Source of the DNA: Bacteroidales bacterium
GTDB taxonomy: Bacteria; Bacteroidota; Bacteroidia; Bacteroidales; NBLH01
Length of the DNA stretch: 64,000 nt
Direction of reading: 5' to 3'
Assembly (NCBI GenBank): GCA_016937695.1
Contig: JAFGWC010000119.1
Coordinates: 1 to 64,000 of the forward strand
The translations under genes and the position numbers were made by a program. Below the pieces are notes generated by a model, which saw only the letters and a program-made list of their open reading frames with translations, ran no database searches and was not told the origin of the DNA. Shown here one piece after another: positions 1-7,204 of the stretch. Every line of letters begins with the position of its first letter. Positions within the stretch are counted from its first letter, which is position 1.

Positions 1-53
1 AACATCTGTGTAACTCTATTGTGTTTATTTCCAATTTAGCTACAACTATTTTT

Positions 54-1160
54 TTATCCTGCTAATGTACTGTTTTCAAAAAGATTATCCAAAGGACTTT
101 TAATCTTTTTATTATTTATTTCTATAGTTTTTGTATAAATTTCTGTAGTTTTCGGATTATTATGGCCCAACATATTTTGTATATGTCGTAAATTAATGTT
201 GTTTTGCAAACAATGTGTTGCAAACGAATGCCTTAATGTATGTACTGTTGCCCACGGATTTGAGTTTGTTTCTTTTACTGCTCGTCTAAATATGGCTCTA
301 ATACTGGTAACACTATATTTTCCGCCTGTTTGTCCTTCAAATAGCCAGTAGCTTGGCTTATACATCCTGTAATAAATTCTTAATAAGCGAATTAAATGCT
401 CCGATAAAATTGTCTTTCTGTCTTTTTTCCCTTTTGCTCCTTTTACAAATATATAACCATCATCAGAATGTATATCAGCAATTCGTAAATTTACCAGCTC
501 CGAAATTCTTAAACCTGCACTGTAAATAGTCCATAATATCGCCTTATGCTTTAGGTTTTCAGGATATTGAATTATTTTAAGTACTTCGTTTTCACTCAAA
601 ACATTTGGAATGCTTACACTTTTTCTAGGTCTTTTTATTTCATAATATTCTCTTGGCATACCTAAAACATGCTCGTAATATGCTTTAATTGCATTAATCA
701 TCTGGTTTTGATAGCTTTCGCTAATTTTATTTTCTTTAATAAGTTGATATATAAACCCTTCTATTTGTTCTTTTGTAATTTGTTTTATTTCGTAATTCAT
801 AAATCTTGAAAAAAACACAGTTAACATGTTTTTATATGTCTTTATTGTTGATTGACTATGTGCTGTTAATGTTAAAGTTTTTTCTAATTCATCAATTTCA
901 TCTAGCAGAGCTTTAGTTAATAATCTTTTTTTAACAGGTTTTGGGGCATCATTTTGTTCAATTATGTATTCATTTCCAAAAATCGATTTTAAAGAATTCA
1001 AATTTTCTTTTGTATTTACAATAGACCACAACTTTTGATTATTATGCCAAAAGGTAGAATTTAAACGCTTTATTTTTTCTCTAAAATCAATCCGTTTATA
1101 CGGAATATAAAATTTAATTCTTTTATCATTGCTTTTAGATAGATATATTATTGCTTTCAT
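54..1160 (-). CDS. Tyrosine recombinase (XerC/D-type phage integrase family)
   Basis: Site-specific DNA recombinase of 368 residues. The C-terminal catalytic domain shows the family residues in order: Arg218 in GLRISELVNLR, a beta-hairpin Lys near 243-244 (GAKGKKDRK), His307 and Arg310 in HTLRHSFATH, His333 in MLGHNNPKTT and the nucleophile Tyr342. A SAM-like core-binding domain lies at about 90-170, preceded by an extra N-terminal segment of about 80 residues with a Trp-rich patch (FWHNNQKLWSI), a common arrangement in Bacteroidetes integrases. The extra helix of integron IntI integrases between the Lys hairpin and HxxR is not visible. The gene is divergent from the small zinc-finger ORF, with a 19-bp palindrome between them. 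The protein looks full length with all catalytic residues. Its substrate sites are unknown; the nearby CCGTTG/CAACGG elements are candidates only. Confidence 0.93.
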   Translation of the reverse strand: MKAIIYLSKSNDKRIKFYIPYKRIDFREKIKRLNSTFWHNNQKLWSIVNTKENLNSLKSIFGNEYIIEQNDAPKPVKKRLLTKALLDEIDELEKTLTLTAHSQSTIKTYKNMLTVFFSRFMNYEIKQITKEQIEGFIYQLIKENKISESYQNQMINAIKAYYEHVLGMPREYYEIKRPRKSVSIPNVLSENEVLKIIQYPENLKHKAILWTIYSAGLRISELVNLRIADIHSDDGYIFVKGAKGKKDRKTILSEHLIRLLRIYYRMYKPSYWLFEGQTGGKYSVTSIRAIFRRAVKETNSNPWATVHTLRHSFATHCLQNNINLRHIQNMLGHNNPKTTEIYTKTIEINNKKIKSPLDNLFENSTLAG

Positions 1161-1250
1161 TCAATAAAATTTAATAAATTTAGTTAAATTTACAATATTT
1201 AATCGATATTTAAGTGCTGATAATCAAGCTTTAATAAAATTAATCGAACA

Positions 1251-1269
1251 TATCGGTTATTAACCGATA
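1251..1269. promoter_or_regulatory. Perfect 19-bp palindrome between divergent integrase and small ORF
   Basis: TATCGGTTA-T-TAACCGATA is a perfect 9-bp inverted repeat around one central base. A further half-site, ATAACCG, follows immediately and can also pair with CGGTTAT. The position between the divergent integrase and 1326 gene suits an operator. It could also be a recombination site for the integrase. Only the symmetry is directly seen. Confidence 0.45.
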
Positions 1270-1325
1270 ATAACCGTTGCACTATGTTTTTGCAGAAAAG
1301 TTATTACTTATATAAAAAATAAATT

Positions 1326-1682
1326 ATGTCTCGTAAATGCAAAATGTGTCAAAAAGAATTTCATGGAAGAAGCGATAAAGTATTTTGCTCGATTCATTGT
1401 AAATCAGAATATCATCTTAAATTAAGAAGAGCCACAGCAAAAGAAGTAAATGAAATAAACAAAATTTTAGCTCGCAACCGGTCAATATTATTAGAGATAC
1501 TTGGAAAAAATGCAGTCCAAAAAAAATTTGAACGCTTACTGCTCGATAAAAAGAAATTTAACTATAAATATCATACCCATATTTTACGAAATAGTAAAGG
1601 AAAACTATATTTTTATGTTTATGATATTGCATGGATGGAATTTTCTGATAATGAAATACTTATAGCAAGAAAAAAGAAATAA
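1326..1682 (+). CDS. Small zinc-finger-like protein of unknown function
   Basis: A 118-residue basic protein. The first 30 residues hold a four-cysteine cluster, KCKMCQKEF followed by VFCSIHC (CxxC-x13-CxxxC type), which probably binds zinc. The rest is helical and lysine-rich (NEINKILARNRSILLEIL), then an aromatic-rich C-terminal segment (KLYFYVYDIAWMEF) that could be a small beta unit. Similar short Cys-cluster ORFs are common hypothetical genes in Bacteroidetes accessory regions; I do not recognise a named function. It is divergent from the integrase and bracketed by CCGTTG (1274-1279) and CAACGG (1818-1823), so it may be cargo of a mobile unit. The ATG at 1326 follows an A-rich leader with no clear Shine-Dalgarno. 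Confidence 0.75.
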   Translation: MSRKCKMCQKEFHGRSDKVFCSIHCKSEYHLKLRRATAKEVNEINKILARNRSILLEILGKNAVQKKFERLLLDKKKFNYKYHTHILRNSKGKLYFYVYDIAWMEFSDNEILIARKKK

Positions 1683-2126
1683 ATAGTGCCTATAAATACA
1701 AATAAACTAAGTTCGATTTTTAATTTATAGGATAAAATAATTTTTAAACAGTTAATGTTTAAATGTAAATTTTATAATAAACTTATTTTGCAAGTAAGAT
1801 TCGCTTACGGCAGTTTTCAACGGCCAAGCGTAGAATTTTTAATTCATCACACACAATATTAATCTTTTATTAGTTTTTTTTGTAAAATGTTTGGATGTTT
1901 TATTTTGTATTATTTTGTATTATTTTAGCTTTTTGCGTTAATAATTTACTATTTTATATTTACTAATTACAAATTTCTATTTACTAATTTCTAATTCCCC
2001 AACTACCAACTTTACCTATACATTAAGTTATTTTAACATTTATTGCATTTACTTTACAAATATGTCGGTTATTTTTATAGAGCTATAATTAAACAAACAT
2101 TTTTTTAAACACTAAAATTTTTAATT
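1683..2126. other. Non-coding gap with two inverted repeats
   Basis: No ORF here is supported. The gap holds a 9-bp inverted repeat (CCTATAAAT at 1689-1697 and ATTTATAGG at 1723-1731) just after the small ORF, the bulged hairpin at 1802-1830, and a short direct repeat of TATTATTTTG around 1901-1927. The remainder is very AT-rich, and no clear TAnnTTTG promoter for the 2127 gene was found. Confidence 0.5.
1802..1830. repeat. Bulged hairpin containing CAACGG, possible recombination site
   Basis: CGCTT-AC-GGC (1802-1811) pairs with GCC-AAGCG (1823-1830), leaving two unpaired bases (AC) on one arm and an 11-nt loop. There is no T-run to make it an intrinsic terminator. The imperfect stem with extrahelical bases is reminiscent of folded attC-type sites. 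CAACGG within it is the complement of CCGTTG at 1274-1279, near the integrase. The pairing is seen; the function is inference. Confidence 0.35.
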
Positions 2127-2828
2127 ATGAAAATTAATTATGTTCTTCACAAAAACCCAATAACCCCCGATCCTGACGATTGCAGGGCAGTTGTTGTAAA
2201 CACACAAATTTATTCAATTGCTGATATTATTAAGCAAATAACAGGCGAAGGCTCTATATTAAAAGAAACCGAGTGTATGGCAGTTACCGAAGCTTTTTTA
2301 AAGAAAATAGGTTCAAATTTAGCCGAAGGCATTGGTTTTCAAAGCAATTATTTTTCGGTAGGTATTGATATGCAAGGTGTATTTATTAACGAAAATGATA
2401 GATATGACAGCAATCGGCATAGTGTTTATGCTAATCTTTCGGCAGGTAAGCCTTGGAAAGAAAATCTGGCCAAAGCCACATTTGAAAAAGTAACTACCGA
2501 CGAAAATAAGCCTAAGTTGAATAATATTTTTGATATAAAATCAAAAACTAATAATCAAACGCTTACACCTGGAAGTATGGCAGAGTTACAAGGCAATTTA
2601 TTAAAAACCGACGAATCAGTTGATGATGAAGGTCTTTATTTTATATCTGAAAATGGAGGAGGCGAAATTAAGGTCGCATACATTTATCAGAATTTTCCAA
2701 AAACTATTCAATTTGAAATTCCTGAAACATTAAGCGCAGGTAGTTATAGGCTTGAAGTAAGAAATCGTGCACACAACGGTAAAAGCGTAAGAAAAGGATT
2801 GCTTGAGCAAAGCTTAACAGTTGTTTAA
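2127..2828 (+). CDS. HU-like DNA-binding protein with C-terminal DUF4469 Ig-fold domain
   Basis: A 233-residue protein with the architecture of Bacteroidetes HU-HIG/Bvu_2165-type proteins. The N-terminal half (about 1-120) resembles the IHF/HU-like fold: MKINYVLHKNPITPDPDD, a helical region with TECMAVTEAFLKKIGSNLAEG, and strands carrying FSVGIDMQGVF. The C-terminal part (about 130-233) matches the DUF4469 beta-sandwich (LTPGSMAELQGNLLK, EGLYFI, SAGSYRLEVRNR). Such proteins are common in the phylum and presumed to bind DNA; their exact role is not settled. It is a single gene with a strong terminator-like hairpin about 40 bp after the stop, followed by the 46-bp repeat array. The start is the first ATG after an AT-rich leader. 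Confidence 0.82.
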   Translation: MKINYVLHKNPITPDPDDCRAVVVNTQIYSIADIIKQITGEGSILKETECMAVTEAFLKKIGSNLAEGIGFQSNYFSVGIDMQGVFINENDRYDSNRHSVYANLSAGKPWKENLAKATFEKVTTDENKPKLNNIFDIKSKTNNQTLTPGSMAELQGNLLKTDESVDDEGLYFISENGGGEIKVAYIYQNFPKTIQFEIPETLSAGSYRLEVRNRAHNGKSVRKGLLEQSLTVV

Positions 2829-2869
2829 CAGCACTTTACATGTTTAACATATTAAAATTTAATTATAGT

Positions 2870-2894
2870 ATAAGTCCGGCCGTGTCGGACTTAT
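2870..2894 (+). terminator. Intrinsic-terminator-like hairpin after the HU-like gene
   Basis: ATAAGTCCG (2870-2878) pairs perfectly with CGGACTTAT (2886-2894) over 9 bp, with a 7-nt loop, followed by TATTTT. This is a plausible rho-independent terminator for the 2127-2828 gene. Confidence 0.65.
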
Positions 2895-2969
2895 TATTTT
2901 GACAAAATACATCTAAATATGCATCATTTTCACGCTTCTATAACTAGCTGATTATCATACATCTTGCCT

Positions 2970-3107
2970 TTGGGTAAGTAATCACATAGGCAAATACACG
3001 TATTGCACAACGACATTGGGTAAGTAATCACATAGCCTATGTAAGCTACTAGATGTTGTTGTTGGGTAAGTAATAACATAGACACGCACACGTATTACCC
3101 AAGGCCA
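2970..3107. repeat. Three-unit 46-bp tandem array with conserved 20-bp core
   Basis: TTGGGTAAGTAATCACATAG occurs at 2970-2989 and 3016-3035, and with one mismatch at 3062-3081, at an exact 46-bp period. The 26-bp intervals differ, although the first and third share CACGTATT and similar endings. Small inverted repeats sit in the intervals (ACATAG-C-CTATGT in unit two; GGGTAA with TTACCC in unit three). Three short units with partly related intervals and no cas genes argue against CRISPR. Confidence 0.8.
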
Positions 3108-3196
3108 CAGCTCAAATTATATATAAACAATAAACAATTTACAATTCAGCTACACGTTTTTTATTTATTTTTTATTTAAAGCCTAAAACTAGTTAA

Positions 3197-3224
3197 AAAA
3201 AGCTTTAATCAACAAAATAAATAG
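3197..3224. repeat. 28-bp direct repeat, copy 1 (downstream of crotonase gene)
   Basis: The 28-bp block beginning AAAAAGCTTTAATCAAC is identical to the block at 4274-4301. The two copies bracket the crotonase gene in the same orientation, 1077 bp apart. Confidence 0.8.
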
Positions 3225-3280
3225 TATATACTAAATAGTAAGTTTAAAAATATGCTTTTAAAGATTGCCGGTTTCTATAT

Positions 3281-3317
3281 AAAAAAAACTAAGCAAGTCT
3301 TAAAGACTTACTTAGTT
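3281..3317 (-). terminator. Intrinsic terminator of the crotonase gene
   Basis: Read on the minus strand, ACTAAGTAAGTCTT and AAGACTTGCTTAGT form a long stem with one mismatch and a tight loop, followed by a run of eight T. It lies about 60 bp past the crotonase stop, a classic rho-independent terminator. Confidence 0.85.
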
Positions 3318-3374
3318 GCTTAATAACTTTTAGCTTAAAGTTAACTGAAAAGATTATTGATTTATTTTTAATCT

Positions 3375-4187
3375 TTAATCTTTAAATTTAGCTTGTCGTT
3401 TTTCGATTGTAGCTTTAAATGCTTCTGTTAAATCTTCAGATAATAACATTGCTGCATTCCATGTGGTCATATAATTTAAAGCATCATCAACAGAATGATC
3501 TCTGGTATAACGCAATACATCTTTAGTTCCACGAATAGATAAAGGAGATTTAGAGGCAATTGTTGTGGCAATTTGCATAACATTTTCCATTAATGTTTCT
3601 TTTGAAGTATAACAATTATTTACCAAACCAATGCTTTGTGCTTCTTGTCCGTGTACTTTTCTGCCGGTATAAGCCATTTCAGCAGCCATTCCCGGCGATA
3701 TAATTTTTGGTAAACGTTGTAATGTACCAATATCGGCAACCATTCCTAAATCAATTTCCTTAATAGTAAAATATGCATCTTGGCTGCAATAACGCATATC
3801 GCAAGCCGAAACAATATCTACCCCGCCACCAATACATCCATTATGAATAGCTGCAAGCACAGGTTTCGAACATTTTTCGATAGCTGTAATTGTATTTTGA
3901 AGTTTTTGAATTAAAGCTCTTATCTTTTCACTTCGTTTGCCTGAACAAGAAATATCTTTAAAACTACCAATCGACATTAATAATTCTAAATCAATTCCGG
4001 AACAAAAATGTTTTCCTTCGCCCGAAAGAATAATAACTCTCACTTCATCAGAATTACTAAGAGTTTCAAAAATAGTTTGCATTTCAATCCATGCATCCAT
4101 ATTTAGTGCATTAGCTTTTTCGGGTCTGTTAAAAGCAACATTAGCAATTTTGTTTTCTATTTCAACTTTAAAATGATTATAACTCAT
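3375..4187 (-). CDS. Enoyl-CoA hydratase/isomerase family protein, dienoyl-CoA isomerase-like
   Basis: A 270-residue cytoplasmic crotonase-fold enzyme. The oxyanion-hole regions are visible: GKHFCSGIDL near residues 58-67 and HNGCIGGGVDIVSACDMRY near 115-133. The segment TIKEIDLGMVADIGTLQRLP, with Glu and Asp eight residues apart, matches delta3,5-delta2,4-dienoyl-CoA isomerases (ECH1 type), where these two acids shift the double bonds, rather than ordinary hydratases. The likely role is beta-oxidation of unsaturated acyl-CoA, but crotonase specificity is hard to read, so a hydratase or another isomerase remains possible. It is monocistronic with its own terminator and is flanked by an exact 28-bp direct repeat, with no other fatty-acid degradation gene nearby. 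Confidence 0.88.
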   Translation of the reverse strand: MSYNHFKVEIENKIANVAFNRPEKANALNMDAWIEMQTIFETLSNSDEVRVIILSGEGKHFCSGIDLELLMSIGSFKDISCSGKRSEKIRALIQKLQNTITAIEKCSKPVLAAIHNGCIGGGVDIVSACDMRYCSQDAYFTIKEIDLGMVADIGTLQRLPKIISPGMAAEMAYTGRKVHGQEAQSIGLVNNCYTSKETLMENVMQIATTIASKSPLSIRGTKDVLRYTRDHSVDDALNYMTTWNAAMLLSEDLTEAFKATIEKRQAKFKD

Positions 4188-4273
4188 TGCATTTATATTA
4201 AATATGATTAAACTTTTATTTATTCAATTTAAAATATTGATATTTTCATTTATTAAACAGTCAAAATTAATTT

Positions 4274-4301
4274 AAAAAGCTTTAATCAACAAAATAAATA
4301 G
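4274..4301. repeat. 28-bp direct repeat, copy 2 (upstream of crotonase gene)
   Basis: Exact copy of 3197-3224, lying 86 bp upstream of the crotonase start codon. Together the copies delimit a segment of about 1.1 kb containing only that gene and its terminator. Confidence 0.8.
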
Positions 4302-4330
4302 AATAAGGCTGTATAAAAATAAAAACATAA

Positions 4331-4407
4331 TCATCTGATGAATTTTCAATTAGCTGTTTTTAAGGATAATAAAATTCAAAATTTTACTAAAGTTATTCAT
4401 CAGATGA
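4331..4407. repeat. 12-bp perfect inverted repeat upstream of the AAA+ gene
   Basis: TCATCTGATGAA (4331-4342) and TTCATCAGATGA (4396-4407) are exact inverted copies separated by 53 AT-rich bases, ending 64 bp before the AAA+ ATG. It could be a large stem-loop in the leader, a pair of operator half-sites or a small MITE-like relic. No function is evident. Confidence 0.5.
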
Positions 4408-4471
4408 CTTTTTAGAAAAAAATGATTATTTTTACTTTAAAAACATTTATTAATGTAAATAATGATAAGGT

Positions 4472-7093
4472 ATGGGAAAAATTGATTACAAATATGGAGA
4501 TCCTTATAAATTTAAATCACTAAAAATTTATTCTTCGGCCGAATGGATGGTAAATTCCACAAAAAAATATCGAAGAGTTTTTGATAAATCAGAAGTTACG
4601 TACATAAGGTCTGAATTTACATTTTACAATAAACTTTTTGATGAAGATGATTGGGACGCAAAAATCAATATAAAAACATTTGAAATACAAAGAGGCAAAA
4701 GAAAAGAGATTTGCAATCTTGAAGAAAAAATGAATATAAGCAAAGATAATCCTGAAGTTCAGGTTTACAAAAGTTGGGGCGTTGATGACGAAGGTGGATT
4801 TTGGGATAAAGGCGATTACATTTGCGAAGCTTATATTGATGATAAATTAGTAGGCAGTGAAAAGTTTTATATAGAAGATGTTGGAAGAGTTTCTATAAAC
4901 AATAATCCGTTTTTTGATATAGAATCAATAAAACTTTATTCAGGTTCTTCTACTTCCTGGGAAGAAAAAGACCATAAATATTTAATAGCTTTTAACAAAA
5001 CAGAAACTCAATATGTTTGGGTAGAAATAAAAATCAAAAATAAAACAGAAAAAGATTGGAATTTTGAGTTCTTCATAAACTTTTATGATGACGCCGGACA
5101 ATTTAAAGCTCAAATATCAAGCTTATATTTTATCGACAGTAAAACTAAAAATACAGTATATACATATCACAGAGGTTGGGGAAACGACGACAAAGGCTCG
5201 TGGAAAGACGATAAATACACAGTAGAAATAGTATTTATGGATAATCTGGTTGCAGCATTACCATTTACAATGGGCAATTCAGACATTGAAGGCGATAACA
5301 TAATAAGCAAAGTAAGTCATTCATTATTATCAGATTCAATGTTTAAAACTCAAGAAGAAAATGAAAAAACTCTTGAGGAATTAATGGCAGAGTTAAATAA
5401 TCTTATCGGCCTTGAAAATATCAAAAAGCAAATTACAGAACATATTGAATATATAGAGTTTTTAAAGCTTAGAAAAGAAAAAGGCCTAAAAGATGAAGAA
5501 AAAATAAGCCTGCACAGTATTTTTACAGGAAATCCCGGAACAGGAAAAACCACTGTTGTAAAATTGCTAGGCAAAATATATAATAAAATGGGTCTTTTAT
5601 CAAAAGGACATATCCATGAAGTAGACAGAGTAGATTTAGTTGGTGAATATATTGGTCAAACAGCACCAAAAGTAAAAAAAGCTATAGAAGCAGCAAGAGG
5701 CGGTGTGCTTTTTATTGATGAAGCATATGCACTTATGCGCTCGAAAGACGACTCGAAAGATTACGGAAGAGAAGTAATTGAAATATTAATAAAAGAAATG
5801 TCTGACGGACCTGGCGATATTGCAATAATGGCTGCCGGATATCCAAAAGAAATGGATAATTTTATAGAATTTAATCCGGGACTTAAATCTAGATTCAAAT
5901 ATTATTTTCATTTTGATGATTATACACCAGACGAATTATTAAATATAGCAAAATATGCAGCCAATAAAAGAGCCGTTTTGGTTGAAGAAAAAGCAATTGA
6001 ATTAATTCAGAAAATCTTAATTGAAGCATATAGAAACAGAGATAAATCATTTGGAAATGCGAGATATGCTTATTCATTAATAGATGAAGCTAAAATGAAT
6101 TTAGGCCTTAGGCTTATTAAACATCCAAATGTAAAAAAACTATCAGACAAGCATTTATCAACAATATTATTAGAAGATGTTGAAAAATTAAAATCAATAT
6201 CAGATAAAAAGCACATAAATATCCCAATTGATGAAGAATTATTGAAATTTACAGTTGAAGAGCTAAATACATTGGTTGGTATGAATCACATAAAAACTGA
6301 AATAAATGATTTAATTAAACTGGTTAGATATTATCGCGAAACTGGAAAAGAAGTGTTAAACATAATGTCTATGCATACAGTATTTACAGGAAATCCGGGA
6401 ACGGGCAAAACAACCGTTGCAAGAATAATAGGAAAAATATTTAAAGCACTTGGTTTGCTTGAAAGAGGCCATTTAGTTGAAACAGGGCGCGAAGGACTTG
6501 TTGCAGGATATATAGGACAAACTGCCATTAAAACTAAAGATAAAATTGATGAATCTATGGGCGGTGTTTTATTTATAGACGAAGCCTATGCACTTTCAGA
6601 CGGTTCCGGCGAAAATTCTTTCGGAAAAGAAGCTATTGAAGTGATTTTGAAAATCATGGAAGATAAAAGAGGCAAGTTTTCAATAATTGCAGCAGGTTAT
6701 CCGGGAAATATGCAAATGTTTTTAGAATCTAACCCTGGATTAAAATCAAGATTTGACAGAGTTTGGCATTTTAATGATTATTCGCCTGAAACACTTTATA
6801 ATATTGCACTTTCGATGTTTGCAAAAGAAAAATTAGAACCAGACACTCAAGCATCAGAGTTTCTGATAAACTATATGAATCAGCTATATCAAAAACGAGA
6901 TAAATTTTTCGGAAATGCAAGAACAGTAAGAAAAATTGTAGAACAATCTGTTCAAAAACAGAATTTAAGAATGGCATCATTACCTTCGGAAGAAAGAACA
7001 ACCGCAATGATGGCAACTATCACAATGCAAGATTTAGCCGAAATTAAAATAGATTCGAATAAAGAAGAAAGAAAATCTATGGGATTTAGATAA
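4472..7093 (+). CDS. Double AAA+ ATPase of the CbbX/SpoVK type with duplicated N-terminal domain
   Basis: An 873-residue cytoplasmic protein. Residues about 300-570 and 590-850 are two CbxX/CfqX-type AAA+ modules. Walker A is GNPGTGKT at 353-360 and again at 640-647. Walker B is GVLFIDEAYAL at about 411-421 and 698-708. Both carry the pore-like YIGQTA and the arginine-bearing NPGLKSRF. Ahead of them is a tandem pair of beta-rich domains (about 15-137 and 150-268). Each ends in a related signature, SWGVDDEGGFWDKGDY and GWGNDDKGSWKDDKY, so they arose by duplication. CbbX-type ATPases remodel partner proteins and EccA-type ones serve type VII secretion, but no RuBisCO or secretion gene is near, so the client is unknown. 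The gene stands alone. AAGG lies just ahead of the ATG as a weak Shine-Dalgarno. Confidence 0.88.
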   Translation: MGKIDYKYGDPYKFKSLKIYSSAEWMVNSTKKYRRVFDKSEVTYIRSEFTFYNKLFDEDDWDAKINIKTFEIQRGKRKEICNLEEKMNISKDNPEVQVYKSWGVDDEGGFWDKGDYICEAYIDDKLVGSEKFYIEDVGRVSINNNPFFDIESIKLYSGSSTSWEEKDHKYLIAFNKTETQYVWVEIKIKNKTEKDWNFEFFINFYDDAGQFKAQISSLYFIDSKTKNTVYTYHRGWGNDDKGSWKDDKYTVEIVFMDNLVAALPFTMGNSDIEGDNIISKVSHSLLSDSMFKTQEENEKTLEELMAELNNLIGLENIKKQITEHIEYIEFLKLRKEKGLKDEEKISLHSIFTGNPGTGKTTVVKLLGKIYNKMGLLSKGHIHEVDRVDLVGEYIGQTAPKVKKAIEAARGGVLFIDEAYALMRSKDDSKDYGREVIEILIKEMSDGPGDIAIMAAGYPKEMDNFIEFNPGLKSRFKYYFHFDDYTPDELLNIAKYAANKRAVLVEEKAIELIQKILIEAYRNRDKSFGNARYAYSLIDEAKMNLGLRLIKHPNVKKLSDKHLSTILLEDVEKLKSISDKKHINIPIDEELLKFTVEELNTLVGMNHIKTEINDLIKLVRYYRETGKEVLNIMSMHTVFTGNPGTGKTTVARIIGKIFKALGLLERGHLVETGREGLVAGYIGQTAIKTKDKIDESMGGVLFIDEAYALSDGSGENSFGKEAIEVILKIMEDKRGKFSIIAAGYPGNMQMFLESNPGLKSRFDRVWHFNDYSPETLYNIALSMFAKEKLEPDTQASEFLINYMNQLYQKRDKFFGNARTVRKIVEQSVQKQNLRMASLPSEERTTAMMATITMQDLAEIKIDSNKEERKSMGFR

Positions 7094-7097
7094 ATTT

Positions 7098-7173
7098 TGT
7101 TACTACAAAAATGTTAAATTGCTAAATTGCTAGAAGTATTTATTCCGGCAATTTAGCAAATAAACATGTAACA
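7098..7173. terminator. Bidirectional terminator-like stem between convergent genes
   Basis: TTGCTAAATTGC (7119-7130) pairs perfectly with GCAATTTAGCAA (7148-7159), with outer pairing of TGTTAC (7098-7103) and GTAACA (7168-7173). It sits between the converging AAA+ and amidohydrolase genes and probably ends both transcripts. Confidence 0.6.
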
Positions 7174-7204
7174 ATAAAAATTTGCTTTATTTATATTTTA
7201 AAAA

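Larger units (their letters stand above)
2829..3374. other. Non-coding gap rich in repeats
   Basis: A 546-bp gap with no supported gene. It contains, in order, the terminator hairpin at 2870, the three-unit 46-bp array at 2970-3107, AT-rich sequence, the first copy of the 28-bp direct repeat (3197-3224), and the terminator of the crotonase gene at 3281-3317. Confidence 0.6.

Noticed and set aside
54-1160. Integron integrase
   Set aside because: The extra IntI helix between the Lys hairpin and HxxR is not seen; called as a general tyrosine recombinase.
2970-3107. CRISPR array
   Set aside because: Only three 20-bp cores, related intervals and no cas gene. Reported as a tandem array instead.
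3937-4176. Plus-strand ORF inside the crotonase gene
   Set aside because: Antisense shadow of a well-supported gene, with no family features.
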